A DNA stretch of 64,000 bases from Amphibalanus amphitrite (GCF_019059575.1 NW_024882863.1:117670-181669), one strand, 5' to 3'. Numbered from the stretch's first letter, positions 13,301 through 23,729 are shown. Program-made: numbers and translations. Notes: generated by a model from the letters alone, not told the origin.

Positions 13301-16300
13301 GCCAAGCTCGACAAGGAGCGCAACGAGCTGCTCGACGCCCTGGCCTCGGAGAAGGGCAGCTTGAGCGACTTCCACGCCAAGCAGCAGAAGCTGCAGGCGC
13401 AGAAGCAGGACCTCGAGAACCAGCTCTCCGTAAGTGGAACGCTCTTTTAATAACCCAAGTGCTGTCCAAATCTTTGTAATAAGTCATAGTATCTTCCGCT
13501 CCCTTCTTTCAACTTTACATAACAGTCAGCACTAAGCAGACATCTCTCGATGATCGAAAGTATTGAGGATGAAATTGTTATCGGTCTTGCAAACGTATGT
13601 TTCATGTTTCGCTGGAACATCGGGACACATCCCTGACTTTTCGCGTCTTTTGCTCGCCCACAGGACACCCAGGACCGCCTGGCCCAGGAAGAGGAGGCCC
13701 GCAACGCCCTCAACCAGGCCAAGAAGAAGCTCGAGCAGGAGCTCAACGGTCAGAAGAAGGATATTGAGGACCTCGAGCTCACCATCCAGAAGGGCGAACA
13801 GGACAAGGCCACCAAGGACCACCAGATCCGCAACCTCAACGACGAGATCGCCCACCAGGACGAACTCATCAGCAAGCTCAACAAGGAGAAGAAGCAGCTC
13901 CAGGTCAGCAGAGCTTTCCAGAGCTGATAGACCAGCTAAGACTATGGTTTTACTAGGGCCAGTCTGTGACTTCTTGTAAGGGTCGCATGCAATTTTATTT
14001 GATGCATCCTTCAGCAATTGGCTTCAATTTTACTTTTTTTTAATTTGTCAATACAAAACCCGAAACATTTACTTTGCATATATAACAACCCAACTCGGTA
14101 ATCAAACTTAACTTCAGCACAGTAACTCGGAAAGTAGGTACTATAACACTTGCCTATGACTAGGCGACTCACGAATCCTCTTTTATCCCGACCACAGGAG
14201 AACCAGCAGAAGACCGCCGAGGACCTGCAGTCCCAGGAGGACAAGGTCAACCACCTCAACAAGGTCAAGGCCAAGCTCGAGCAGACTCTCGACGAGCTGG
14301 AGGACTCTCTGGAGCGTGAGAAGAAGCTGCGCGCCGACGTTGAGAAGAACAAGCGGAAGGTCGAGGGTGACCTGAAGCTGACCCAGGAGGCTGTGGCCGA
14401 CCTGGAGCGCAACAAGAAGGAGCTCGAGCAGACCATCGCCCGCAAGGACAAGGAGATTGCCTCCCTATCCGGTAAGAGAACTGAAATATCGGGATATACT
14501 TATGCTGTTTCAATGGAGATATTTGATAGTTTATAACTTCCTCGATTGATTGTGGACTCTTAAAAAATGTTTTGCGCACACCAGATCCTTGAAATTAGAT
14601 ACACAGCATTTCACATCCTGGTATATGATCAGAGAAACCAGAGAAATATCAGTACCTATCTAAACGACTCCTGCCTATTGATCCTATCGTGTTGGCCTCC
14701 TTTCATTCATTTCTTTAGCTTGGATGGACGCATCCAACAGATCATAATAATATCCACCATCCCCAATCCATGATCATATAAGTGATCCGAGCTTCAGCCT
14801 GACCAACTTTGTTCCCACAGCCAAGCTTGAGGACGAGCAGTCGCTTGTCAGCAAGCTGCAGAAGCAGATCAAGGAGCTGCAGAGCCGCATCGAGGAGCTC
14901 GAGGAGGAGCTCGAGGCCGAGCGTCAGGCCCGCGCCAAGGCCGAGAAGCAGCGTGCCGACCTGGTCAGTAAGGGGGACACTTCAGGGAGGTGGGGGATGT
15001 ACAAGGTCTTGGAGTTAATATTATCGTTGAAAGAATGGCAGGGGAGGGCGAACGGAGAAGAGCATACGACCTCAATCATCATTACCACCCTAAAAGAAGC
15101 GGGCAATAAATCAAGGGAGTTCAGATGATACCTATTATCAAGAAAAACTCTTGAAATGAACGAGACTAAAAAAGGTGTGTTCTAAATACCTTCAGATTCA
15201 GTATGTTCCTACGAGCTGTTCTTCACTGAACCACTAAACCATTCAACGCCCATAGAAACATTACTCCACCTCCTCATCCACTTACCATCATCTATGACAC
15301 CACCCCCTGTCCTTTTCACCCACAGGCCCGCGAGCTTGAGGAGCTGGGCGAGCGTCTAGACGAGGCCGGCGGTGCCACTGCCGCCCAGATCGAGCTCAAC
15401 AAGAAACGGGAGGCCGAGCTAGCTAAGCTGCGCCGTGACATCGAGGAGCAGGTAAGAGGAGGCGGCGAGGTTGAACATCACAGAAAGTGCTTGGGGACTT
15501 TTGACAATGATAATGATTCCATAAAATAAACGACGGAGTTGTTTAGCGAATGCTTTGGGAAAATCTCCGATGCATTGCAAAAGAATCTAGGAATCAGAGA
15601 TGATGACTTTGGTTGCATCCAATAGCAAGATGCTTCGTGAGCATCAAATCTTTATTTTCATGTGAAATATCATTAGTCAGAGTTTCTTTACCACCATCAG
15701 AGCCTTTGGGGTGCGATGCCGTTCTTTGACGCCTCCCCGTATGACCATTTACAGAACATCCAGCACGAGTCTTCCCTGGCCAGTCTGCGCCGCCGTCACA
15801 ATGACGCCATTGCCGAGATGTCGGAGCAGATCGACCAGCTCAACAAGATGAAGGCTAAGTGAGTAGCCTTAGAGAAAGTACTAAGCTTATTAGCTGGCAT
15901 ATTCAGATGTGAAAAACAAAACTGACTTCCCTAACAGCGTACGCCTGAATGAGAGAGCATTTAGAATAGCACGATACAATGTGAAAGCAGCAAAGGCGTT
16001 GAGATTTAAGAAGAATTTTCTATCCAAAGTTGCAAAACCTTTTGATTACCATGACCGCCAAAGTCAGAGAAACCTTGTGATATGCGAGAAGTAGATTTTA
16101 TAAGGACCATCGCACTGAACGCCACCCCGCGCTCTAGGCTGGAGAAGGAGCGTACGACGTACGCCCACGAGGCTCACGATGCCCGACAGGCTGTCGAGAT
16201 GGTGAACAGGGACAAGGTACGCGTGGGACTGACGTTTCTCTAGAAGCAGACGTAGCAGCAGCGGTAGTAGCAGCGGTAGCAGCAGCGGTAGCGGCAGCAT

Positions 16301-19300
16301 CTGTAGGAGTTGGAACCAGAGTCGTCGGAGGACTAGCCCTCCCGCAGCAGCAGATTAATTTGAACTGTGCAATGTTGACCCACCTCGAATCCAGAGTATG
16401 TAGACACAGGTTGACGGTTTGGTGTGGTAGCCAGTGTTTGACTCAGTATTGAGGTTATGTGGTATCATGATGTAGCAGACTGCACGGAACCAAACTATTC
16501 CAGGTCAGAGAAGGACCGCGAGAATGCCGCCGCCGATGTTACAGATCTGCGCTCCGGTCTTAGCTTTGCCTCGAATGAGAAGGTATATCTAGATCACTGT
16601 AGTCATTACCTTCACTTTAGACTAGAATAACCCCCCTACTGCACGTCCGGGACATTTTGCGTAGAGCTCAGACGGCAACTTTTTAGCCCGAGGAGCAGCC
16701 AGTCTTTTATCTCGGATATTTTTTACTGATGCACGTGCACCACGTTGTTCTGTAGCGCCGAGCGAGATCGTGCCGGGGTCCTCTCAGACGTCCAGGAAGG
16801 TCGTGCCACTCTGCACAGAGCTCAACAGGACTCGGTAAAGAGGTCGCGCTGTAGGCGACCCGTTTTCCCCATACCTACTAACATTGCGGTGTTTTGTTTC
16901 AAACTAAATGCTCATACTTCTACAGTGAAGTGCAACGCAGGGAATAGACGATTCTCAAGCCATACACTCAATGGCTCAATCTGTGCCTGCTTTGATGTTG
17001 ATTCTTTACAGCGAGATGGACAGGTTTGGGATTGCTTTCAACTTTCACGCTATCTTTGCACAAATCTTCTCTTTCTTTGTGAAGTGTATCTGCTGTGAAT
17101 GTTCGATATTTCTTGCTTTTTCGACCAGGTTACTCCTCTGGTGGGTATTTACATGTGTGCAAGCTGGCTTACATTTTATTTTCGCTCTTACAGTTGCGTC
17201 TCGGCCATTACACTGATAAGAGAAAAAAATATTACTGAGGTCTCAGGATTATTCCGCAAAAACGCTTACCTAATTTCGTCAAACCATGTGCCTCATTCGT
17301 TATTGTCGAACAGCAAAAGCCACTGGTGTTAAGCAAAAGCAAAAAAGATAACCTAGGGATAGCGACAGGTTAAAAAATATGAATACCGGATACCTAGTCG
17401 TGTTTGGGATAACAAAACAAAGCTTCCCATTTTACCCAAACCCTACAACTTCCCCTGACACCACTCGCTCGCACCAGGCCGCCGCTGAGAAGATGAACAA
17501 GATCCTGCAGCAGCAGATCAACGAGGTGACCTCCAAGCTGGACGAGGCCAACCGCACCCTCAACGACTTCGACGCCTCCAAGAAGAAGCTCACCATCGAG
17601 AACTCCGAGTATAGCCGCCAGGTGAGCTGGAGGACGGAGGTTCAGCCAGCATTGGAAGCTACCAGCACAAATAAGCTTGTGCAAAAACCTCTCTGATTGC
17701 AGTTCTGAAGCAAGGACTAGGTACAAGCCAGAACGTAACGAACGGGTGATCACTATAGAACTGGACAAATTCACCTCTCTGATCACGGTTTTGACGCAAG
17801 GATTAGGTACAAGCCAGGATGCAGTTACCTGATTTTTGTCAAGGAGGAATGTCTGCTTCGTTAGCGAAAGATATGACTTGACGTCTCCAGCTAAACACTG
17901 CTCACGTCCTTCCCTCTGCCTCCACTCTGACCACCTCCATCTTTTCTGCCCACAGCTGGAGGAGGCTGAGAGCCAGATCTCGCAGCTCTCCAAGCTGAAG
18001 GTCTCGCTGACCACCCAGCTGGAGGACACTCGCCGCATGGCCGACGAGGAGTCCCGCGAGCGGGCCACCATCCTGGGCAAGTTCCGCAACCTCGAGCACG
18101 ACCTGGACTCGATGCGCGAACAGGTCGAGGAGGAGGCCGAGCACAAGGCTGACCTGCAGCGCCAGCTCAGCAAGGCCAACGCCGAGTCACAGATGTGGCG
18201 CCAGAAGTACGAGCAGGACGGCCTCGCCAGGTAAGCCGACGCGCCACGACGGACTTCAAGGAGTGAAGGACGTGAGAAACATCCTGCTCAGATCGAAGCA
18301 GTCAAGGTGTACAGTTAGTCTTTACTACAAGCAGTGTAAACTTTCACCGCACAACGTCAATATTACCGTTACGGCTTTCCTATAAGTGGGTTCACTCTCT
18401 GAAGCGGTGTTCAGCAACAAGTAAAACATTGTCATAATCAGCGAACTCAGCTCGTTCTCACACTTCACCACTCCCACCTCTCCCCGCTCGCAGGGCTGAG
18501 GAGCTGGAGGAGCACCGCCGCAAGCTGTCTGCCCGCCTGCAGGAGGCCGAGGAACAGCTCGAGTCGCTCAACGCCAAGAACATCCAGCTGGAGAAGCTGA
18601 AGCAGCGCCTGAGCGGCGAGCTCGAGGACATGCACATGGAGGTCGACCGTGCCCAGCAGCTGGCCAACGCCATGGAGAAGAAGGCCCGCAACTTCGACAA
18701 GATCATTGGCGAATGGAAGATGAAGGTCAGTGCCCTTGAGACGGAGCTCGACTCTCTTGCTTTTAGAAACAAAAGTAAATGCATGTTGGTTTAACATGAC
18801 CATTGTCAAGTCTATTTCGATATCATTGACATATTATTGCATAGGCTATGCAGAAAACCAGTTGAGGTACAACAAAACCCTAACCATTAAATCCGATTCC
18901 AAGTAAAGTCCAAAGTTTTTTTTAGCGTTGAGAACATCCTTCGTGTGTCGACGACCCTTGACCGCCAATCGCCTCGCCTGACCCCTGGCGATGCCTCTGA
19001 CAGGTGGATGACCTCTCTGCCGAGCTGGACGCCTCGCAGAAGGAGTGCCGCAACTACAGCACTGAGCTCTTCCGCATCAAGGCCGCCTTCGACGAGTCGC
19101 AGGAACAGCTCGACTCAGTGCGCCGCGAGAACAAGAACCTCGCCGACGAGATCAAGGTAAGATTCGTCGACAGGTATCGCACATTCTGCGGGCCATGGTT
19201 GAGGATAAAAGTGGTGGTTGTTTGATTTAGGGGATCTTCATATGATCCCTTGAAAACCATCCTGATATACGTGACGTAACAGTATGTGGCGTGTCATCTT

Positions 19301-22300
19301 CCGATAAAATGCATTGCTAAGTTACCTGCCGTAGATGAAAAGCACAAAACAATGCTCGCATACGGCGAAACGAGACGAATGCGCACTAGGCCTTGACAAC
19401 ACCATCTGCCGTCTCGCAGGATCTCATGGACCAGATCGGCGAGGGTGGCCGCAACGTGCACGAGATCGAGAAGTCGCGCAAGCGGCTCGAGGTCGAGAAG
19501 GAGGAGCTGCAGGCCGCCCTGGAGGAGGCCGAGAGCGCCCTGGAACAGGAGGAGAACAAGGTGCTGCGCGGCCAGCTGGAGCTCAGCCAGGTGCGCCAGG
19601 AGATCGACCGCCGCATCCAGGAGAAGGAGGAGGAGTTCGAGAACACTCGGTGAGTGGGCGAGGGAGGAAAAGTGCGGTAACGTGTTTGCATTGCTATTCT
19701 ACGTTGTCCTTCGTGGGAGCTATTGGCAAATAACTAAGCGAAACTGTGAAAGGATTTATCTCCTATGGCTATTTCATTGTGAATGGCATTCACTCCATTG
19801 AACTCATCTTATTCTAAGCATGCTATTGGTGGTGCATCTGAAACCATGACTTATTATTGAATGCTGCGGCTAAGTGACCAGTCAGGAGAAGGAACGTGAA
19901 CAAAACCAATCACTCGGCCATAGCGCAAATCTAGCCATATGCCTCATGCTTGCGAAATCCCCCCTTCACAACACTCGCCTATTTCGTCACCACCACTAAC
20001 GGGTCGCCTCTCTTCCACCCCACAGCAAGAACCACCAGCGTGCCCTGGACTCGATGCAGGCGTCGCTCGAGGCCGAGGCCAAGGGCCGCGCCGAGGCCAT
20101 GCGCATGAAGAAGAAGCTCGAGTCGGACATCAACGAGCTCGAGATCGCGCTCGACCACGCCAACAAGGCAAACGCCGAGGCGCAGAAGACCATCAAGCGC
20201 TACCAGAACGAGATCAAGGAGACCCAGGCGCGCCTGGAGGAGGAGCAGCGCGCGCGCGACGATGTCCGCGAACAGCTGGGCATCTCGGAGCGCCGTGCCA
20301 ACGCCCTGCACGGAGAGCTGGAGGAGAGCCGCACCCTGCTCGAGCAGGCCGACCGCGGCCGTCGCCAGGTCAGTGACCAACTCCCGGACGTACGTGTATA
20401 ACATAGGCTCAGCTTATTGTATATCAAGTAAATGTGATTCGTAGCGTTGCTGAATCACTGTCTATGGAGAGGAATAATTGAATCTACAACTACAAGAAAA
20501 CGCACAGCTCAATGCATCACAGGGTGGGGAAATGGTGTCAGTGTGCTGAGCTCTTTGCTGTCTGAAGCGGGCACAAGCCTCTCGGTGCGCAGTATGGCAC
20601 ATCTACTTCCTGTGAGTGTTCCTTGTCGAAGATCTCCTCACCCCATCAACTCCCAATGACTCTCCTCCACCTTCGCAGGCCGAGGCTGAGCTGGCCGACA
20701 ACCACGAGACCCTGGCTGACGCCCAGGCCAACTTCGCCGCCGCCTCCATGGCCAAGCGGAAGCTCGAGGGCGAGGTTCAGTCGCTGCACGCCGACCTCGA
20801 CGAGATGCTCAACGAGGCCAAGAACTCCGAGGAGAAGGCCAAGAAGGCCATGGTCGACGCCGCCAGGTGAGCGTTAACAAAGGACAGCCAGCAGAAGGTT
20901 GGCACAAACCTTTAGGCTTCACGTCATCTTATCATTTGGCTACTTTCACACTTTGTACCAGTCACGCATCGAGGCATCGGACATGGCACTATTTAGCCCT
21001 GAACTTTGCATATCCTATCCAGTATCCATGCAACACCCTCACACTGCTGACCTACCTCGTTCGATCCGCAGGCTGGCCGACGAGCTCCGGGCTGAGCAGG
21101 AGCACGCCCAGACTCAGGAGAAGATGCGCAAGGCCCTCGAGGTCCAGGTCAAGGATCTGCAGGTACGTCACAGTATGGTTACCACCATGTTACATCGCAC
21201 TGAGATCAACATCGCCAATGTCATCGAGCAATCAATCCAAAGTTGTTGTTTTTAAGGCAGCCTACGGCATTTGGTATGGCTACTCAGCACTTGTGGGGTT
21301 GATGCCAAATGTCTTACCACCCACCTTCGTCGTCCACAGGTCCGGGTTGACGAGGCCGAGCAGAACGCGATGAAGACCAGCCGCAAGATGATCCAGAAGC
21401 TCGAGGAGCGCGTGCGCACCGTCGAACAGGAGCTGGATAGCGAGCAGCGCCGCCACAGCGAGGCCCAGAAGAACCTGCGCAAGACTGAGAGGCGCATCAA
21501 GGAGCTCAGCTTCCAGGTCAGTGGCTGATGTGGCTTTGGGGTCGATTGAGGCGGGTGGTGAAAGGTCAGTGGGTTTCCTGGGGTGAAATAAGATGGGAAA
21601 AGCGGCGGTATTGTTAGATTGCTATGAGATTAGGGGAGAGTGGGGCAATGGCGACACCATAAGCATTCTGCTCAATAGCTTAGCTATTTGAAGCTATTTT
21701 ATGGTGATTTTGACTGTGGTTATAGCCAAAGGAATAGGCTTTCAGATAACACCCAGTTTTAGTATCTCAGATCACTGATGACAGATTCAGAGCCTACGCG
21801 AAAATGTGGTGAAAAATGGAGGTGCAAAAAAGCGAGGGGTAATGCCGGCCACTAAGTGCAATAGCACAAAAAGTCGAAATATCGCCACTGGTATTCATCC
21901 TTAAACCGTTCTTTCGATGGAAATTTAAGTGAGAATTAAGAAACGACAACTGTATTCAGCAGTTAACAGTGCACTGCACTGCAACACAACACTACACTCG
22001 CTGCAACACAACAGCGCGGCGCCAACAGAGCAGCAAACTAACACAACCGGAAACAGCAAGCAAACTAACACAGCCGTAAACACAGCAACCCGAAACGTTG
22101 AGCTTTAACGACAGAAGTCGCAAACAAAACCGCGTGGAGTCATTCCGGACACGTGTCCGGTATTATCCCAAGGTCAGCTTTATTTTAAGAAAGCAGGCAG
22201 CAGTCAAAGGCATTGCGTCGCAAACGCCTCACATCCAGCAGTCGCCTAAGAAAGGCTTAATTGAAGGTCATTGCAAAGCAGCACTTCTGAAAATGCGTTA

Positions 22301-23729
22301 ACACATTTCACAGTCAGCAAAAAGATGCAACAAAAATTAAAAATCAGATACGAAAAACACATTTAACGCTATAAAAATGAAAATAACGGAGCTACCGTGA
22401 CAAACTTGCACCACGTGCTAGAATGGCGCTCAACTGAAATGTAAACAACATCAGCTGATTAGTGATGGACAAAGTACTCACTAGAGATGGGTGGCCGGCA
22501 TTACCCACCGTCCGCCATTGCCCCGCTCTCCCCTATCTCAAAACAAAACCGTGGGAAGAGACCCACATCACTGCCATGACAATCACCTGACGTCGCGGTG
22601 CACTTCCACAGGCCGATGAAGACAAGAAGAACCACGAGCGCATGCAGGACCTGGTCGACAAGCTGCAGCAGAAGATCAAGACCTACAAGCGCCAGATCGA
22701 GGAGGCTGAGGAGATTGCCGCGCTCAACCTGGCCAAGTTCAGGAAGGCGCAGCAGGTCAGTATAAGGCATCAGCTTGTCCAGCTACAAGCAGGCGAAGTG
22801 TGAGAGCCTAAAACATCAGAGTCGTGAAGGAATTCCAACAGATCATGGATAGGCTGGGCACTGGCGTGAACGTGTTGAAGAAGTTACAGTAAATAACTGT
22901 AACGCGGGAGCTAGCTGAACTTTTTGGTCACTCATGATGGGTCAGCTGAAATCGAAAGGTTGAAGCGATTCCCCGCTAGGTACCCGTGTGTAAGGACTCC
23001 CTGGCGGTCTCTTTCTTCCGTTGGACACCTGAACTCACCACCACTGTCTGTCTTTCTGAAGCTGACGATGCCCTTTCTCGCGTTCCACAGGAGCTGGAGG
23101 AGTCGGAGGAGCGCTGTGACCTGGCCGAGCAGACGCTGGCCAAGTTCCGCGCTCGTGGACGTGGCGCCTCCGCCGTTCGTGGCGCCAGCCCGGTACGTCT
23201 ACGTCTTCCACTTTCCAAAGACTGGAGCTGCTAACGCTGCAGATCCCTTATGTTCATTAATCAAGCTTTCGCTGTACGGAGTTCTGGGTTCATTGAAACT
23301 GTTGACGCCCACATAACGCAGCATAATATGTTGCATTTATACCGACGAGAATATGAACTTGGGATGTCATATCTAACAACCCCACGTCATTAAAACGTCT
23401 ATGAATTATAACCCATTCTCTCCTTTGCAGATGATGTAAACGACATACGTTGACACAAGACAAAACTTTCCATCGTGACTGGTAAGTGTCATGCCATTCT
23501 TACGCTTTTTCACGCACATCTTTGAGCATGAGATCCATGATCAGAAATCAAAATGAATCTCAACAACATGAGTATTGCCTTGACTGTTTCAATATTGTCT
23601 CTTTCGGCTGGTACTGTCAGATAGAGGATGTAATGTGTTAGGTTAGGGTCTAATTATTGTTTCTCGCTGTTTCAGGCCAGCGGCAAGCCCCCGTCCGGTC
23701 TGGCCAGCATGACTCGCGACATCTATTGA
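1183..23729 (+). CDS. Mhc: Muscle myosin heavy chain, 3' three quarters of gene (5' end outside window)
   Basis: Myosin II heavy chain is the actin-activated ATPase of the thick filament. Exons by splice site: 1183-1353, 2514-2693, 3010-3163, 3908-3960 or 4355-4404, 6662-6749, 7119-7236, one of six converter exons, 12450-12586, 12793-12919, 13220-13429, 13664-13903, 14198-14471, 14821-14963, 15326-15451, 15755-15858, one of three hinge exons, 17478-17621, 17956-18230, 18494-18725, 19004-19156, 19420-19649, 20026-20368, 20679-20866, 21072-21162, 21340-21516, 22612-22755, 23091-23192, then 23431 or 23676. All phases match. One complete path gives about 1,484 residues: relay, actin-binding region, SH helices, converter, two IQ motifs and about 1,100 residues of heptad rod. 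A full Mhc is about 1,950 aa, so about 465 residues (P-loop, switch I, switch II) precede the window. Rod exons are GC-rich with Glu/Lys/Leu-biased codons. Assignment is certain; isoform pairing is inferred. Confidence 0.97.
2514..2693 (+). CDS. Mhc: Mhc motor exon after relay (lower 50 kDa)
   Basis: 60 codons, phase 0-0, acceptor CATTTCAG and donor ACC|GTGAGT. Encodes [20 protein letters not shown] and continues to [10 protein letters not shown], a highly conserved stretch of the lower 50-kDa domain. An open frame on the opposite strand of the same bases is a shadow of this exon. Confidence 0.95.
3010..3163 (+). CDS. Mhc: Mhc exon leading into loop 2
   Basis: 154 nt, phase 0 in and phase 1 out, acceptor CCCCAG and donor AAGG|GTACGC. 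Encodes [20 protein letters not shown], then [16 protein letters not shown], which runs into the lysine-rich actin-binding loop 2. The split glycine codon is completed by either of the two downstream loop-2 exons. Confidence 0.95.
3908..3960 (+). CDS. Mhc: Mhc loop-2 exon, version a
   Basis: 53 nt, phase 1 in and phase 0 out, acceptor AACTGCAG, donor AGG|GTAAAT. Encodes (G)[17 protein letters not shown], the basic actin-binding loop 2 and the strand after it. A second exon of the same phase and similar content lies 394 bp downstream, so the two are probably spliced in a mutually exclusive way: joining both would duplicate the loop. Confidence 0.9.
4355..4404 (+). CDS. Mhc: Mhc loop-2 exon, version b (alternative)
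   Basis: 50 nt, same phases as version a, acceptor CCTTTCAAG|GC, donor AAG|GTTTGG (a weak donor). Encodes (G)[16 protein letters not shown], aligned with version a but one residue shorter and with a different charge pattern. Drosophila Mhc has no alternative exon here. I infer mutually exclusive splicing that tunes actin affinity; no transcript evidence is available to me. Confidence 0.82.
4405..6661 (+). other. Long Mhc intron, no further exon seen
   Basis: 2.26 kb between loop-2 exon b and the SH-region exon. I looked for a third loop-2 exon (basic peptide, phase 1 to 0) and found none. No transposon ends were recognised. Confidence 0.5.
6662..6749 (+). CDS. Mhc: Mhc exon: strut/pre-SH2 region
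   Basis: 88 nt, phase 0 in and 1 out, acceptor CCGTCCACAG, donor ACTG|GTCAGT. Encodes [20 protein letters not shown] followed by IIPNEFKQT, which is nearly invariant in muscle myosins. The open frame continues upstream to another AG at 6632, which would add about nine residues (LTDASYRPQ). I prefer 6662 because it joins the conserved MYR-EQL sequence exactly. Confidence 0.93.
7119..7236 (+). CDS. Mhc: Mhc exon: SH2/SH1 helices
   Basis: 118 nt, phase 1 in and 2 out, acceptor CCGCAG, donor CACCG|GTACGT. Encodes [20 protein letters not shown], then [18 protein letters not shown]. The reactive thiols SH2 (Cys in LTCNG) and SH1 (Cys in RICRK) are both present. The exon ends within the Arg codon that every converter exon completes. 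Confidence 0.95.
7553..7670 (+). CDS. Mhc: Mhc converter exon, version a
   Basis: 118 nt, phase 2 in and 0 out, acceptor GCTACAG, donor AAG|GTCACT. Encodes [20 protein letters not shown] and ends [10 protein letters not shown]. First of six same-length alternatives that correspond to Drosophila exon 11. The converter sets step size and power output. Confidence 0.93.
8239..8356 (+). CDS. Mhc: Mhc converter exon, version b (GC donor)
   Basis: 118 nt, phases as the others, acceptor CCAACAG. Encodes [20 protein letters not shown] and ends [10 protein letters not shown]. The donor reads AAG|GCAATG, so it needs a GC-AG intron; the other five versions use GT. It is either regulated by a weak donor or a decaying copy. 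Confidence 0.85.
9087..9204 (+). CDS. Mhc: Mhc converter exon, version c
   Basis: 118 nt, acceptor CGTTTAG, donor AAG|GTAGCA. Encodes [20 protein letters not shown] and ends [10 protein letters not shown]. It shares the YMILAPKKM start with versions d and e, which points to one tandemly duplicated subgroup. Confidence 0.92.
9788..9905 (+). CDS. Mhc: Mhc converter exon, version d
   Basis: 118 nt, acceptor TTTCCGTAG, donor AAG|GTAGTG. Encodes [20 protein letters not shown] and ends [10 protein letters not shown]. Closest to version e, so probably the most recent duplication in the cluster. Confidence 0.92.
10464..10581 (+). CDS. Mhc: Mhc converter exon, version e
   Basis: 118 nt, acceptor TTCTCTTTAG, donor AAG|GTAGTT. 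Encodes [20 protein letters not shown] and ends [10 protein letters not shown]. Confidence 0.92.
10582..11630 (+). other. Mhc intron between converter exons e and f
   Basis: About 1.05 kb of C-rich, repetitive sequence with no exon-like reading frame in the right phase. Degenerate CCC-rich words recur around 10980-11160. Confidence 0.5.
11631..11748 (+). CDS. Mhc: Mhc converter exon, version f (divergent)
   Basis: 118 nt, acceptor GCAACTAG, donor AAG|GTAGCT, phases as the others. Encodes [20 protein letters not shown] and ends KCRYGLAK. Unlike versions a-e it lacks the acidic KEKED/KEDKE segment and replaces RLGHTK with RYGLAK. Length, phase and splice sites are intact, so it is likely functional and ancient rather than a pseudo-exon. 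Confidence 0.85.
11749..12449 (+). other. Mhc intron before lever-arm exons
   Basis: AT-rich 0.7-kb intron. No seventh converter exon or other feature was seen. Confidence 0.5.
12450..12586 (+). CDS. Mhc: Mhc lever-arm exon, essential light chain site
   Basis: 137 nt, phase 0 in and 2 out, acceptor CACATCAG, donor AGAG|GTCAGT. Encodes [20 protein letters not shown], then [20 protein letters not shown]: the end of the converter and the first IQ motif, which binds the essential light chain. Confidence 0.95.
12793..12919 (+). CDS. Mhc: Mhc lever-arm exon, regulatory light chain site and head-rod junction
   Basis: 127 nt, phase 2 in and 0 out, donor CGC|GTAAGT. Encodes [20 protein letters not shown], then [20 protein letters not shown]. 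The WMWFKLW hook and the KPML proline that starts the coiled-coil rod are both visible. Confidence 0.95.
13220..15858 (+). CDS. Mhc: Mhc S2 rod exons (six)
   Basis: Exons 13220-13429, 13664-13903, 14198-14471, 14821-14963, 15326-15451 and 15755-15858, all with canonical GT-AG borders and matching phases (0-0, 0-0, 0-1, 1-0, 0-0, 0-2). They encode about 365 residues of continuous heptad coiled coil from [20 protein letters not shown] to DQLNKMKAK, the S2 segment that tethers heads to the filament. The last exon ends inside the Lys codon completed by each hinge exon. The antisense strand of these exons has long open frames only because of codon bias. Confidence 0.94.
16138..16216 (+). CDS. Mhc: Mhc S2-hinge exon, version a
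   Basis: 79 nt, phase 2 in and 0 out, acceptor GCTCTAG, donor AAG|GTACGC. Encodes 26 residues beginning [20 protein letters not shown]. It corresponds in size and place to Drosophila exon 15a/15b (S2 hinge). Confidence 0.92.
16504..16582 (+). CDS. Mhc: Mhc S2-hinge exon, version b
   Basis: 79 nt, same phases, acceptor TATTCCAG, donor AAG|GTATAT. Encodes 26 residues beginning [20 protein letters not shown]. Same length and register as version a, so mutually exclusive with it. Confidence 0.88.
16756..16834 (+). CDS. Mhc: Mhc S2-hinge exon, version c
   Basis: 79 nt, same phases, acceptor GTTCTGTAG, donor TCG|GTAAAG. Encodes 26 residues beginning [20 protein letters not shown]; joining turns the split Lys codon into Asn. 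A third hinge exon is one more than Drosophila has. Gly residues and a weaker heptad suggest a more flexible hinge. Confidence 0.83.
16835..17477 (+). other. Mhc intron after hinge cluster
   Basis: T-rich 0.64-kb intron. Several TTTACAG-like strings (for example near 17010 and 17190) open frames that do not encode coiled coil, so I do not call further hinge exons. Confidence 0.5.
17478..22755 (+). CDS. Mhc: Mhc light meromyosin rod exons (ten)
   Basis: Exons 17478-17621, 17956-18230, 18494-18725, 19004-19156, 19420-19649, 20026-20368, 20679-20866, 21072-21162, 21340-21516 and 22612-22755. All borders are GT-AG and all phases join. Together about 659 residues of uninterrupted alpha-helical coiled coil, from [20 protein letters not shown] to [10 protein letters not shown], which packs into the thick filament. 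One intron (21517-22611) holds a 0.9-kb transposable element. Confidence 0.94.
21632..22534. mobile_element. AGGGGAGAG-ended DNA element, copy A (in Mhc intron)
   Basis: About 903 bp between inverted ends. The left end reads AGGGGAGAGTGGGGCAATGG and the right end is the reverse complement of AGGGGAGAGCGGGGCAATGG. It sits wholly inside an Mhc intron and has no coding capacity. Two more copies with the same ends lie at 45233 and 54052. No clean target duplication remains at this copy. A MITE-like non-autonomous DNA transposon is inferred; the superfamily is not assigned. Confidence 0.75.
23091..23192 (+). CDS. Mhc: Mhc exon: end of rod
   Basis: 34 codons, phase 0-0, acceptor GTTCCACAG, donor CCG|GTACGT. 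Encodes [20 protein letters not shown], then [14 protein letters not shown], where the coiled coil ends and the non-helical tailpiece begins. Confidence 0.94.
23431..23481 (+). CDS. Mhc: Mhc alternative C-terminal exon (Met-Met-stop)
   Basis: Acceptor CCTTTGCAG, then ATG ATG TAA (stop 23437-23439), then a strong donor CTG|GTAAGT at 23482. Inclusion gives a two-residue tail; skipping gives the 17-residue tail of the next exon. This mirrors Drosophila exons 18 and 19, where the included exon also supplies a very short tail. Confidence 0.8.
23676..23729 (+). CDS. Mhc: Mhc last coding exon (17-residue tailpiece)
   Basis: Acceptor GCTGTTTCAG; encodes [17 protein letters not shown] and stop TGA (23727-23729). 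Joins in frame to GASP at 23192 when the Met-Met exon is skipped. Confidence 0.85.
   Translation, partial: ASGKPPSGLASMTRDIY

Noticed and set aside
13447..14451. Long antisense frames opposite Mhc rod exons
   Set aside because: Typical shadows of GC-rich Glu/Lys/Leu codon bias; no independent evidence.
16971..17332. Hydrophobic open frames after the hinge cluster, as a fourth hinge exon or a small membrane protein
   Set aside because: Wrong length and phase for a hinge exon, no heptads; T-rich intron gives chance Phe/Leu/Cys frames.
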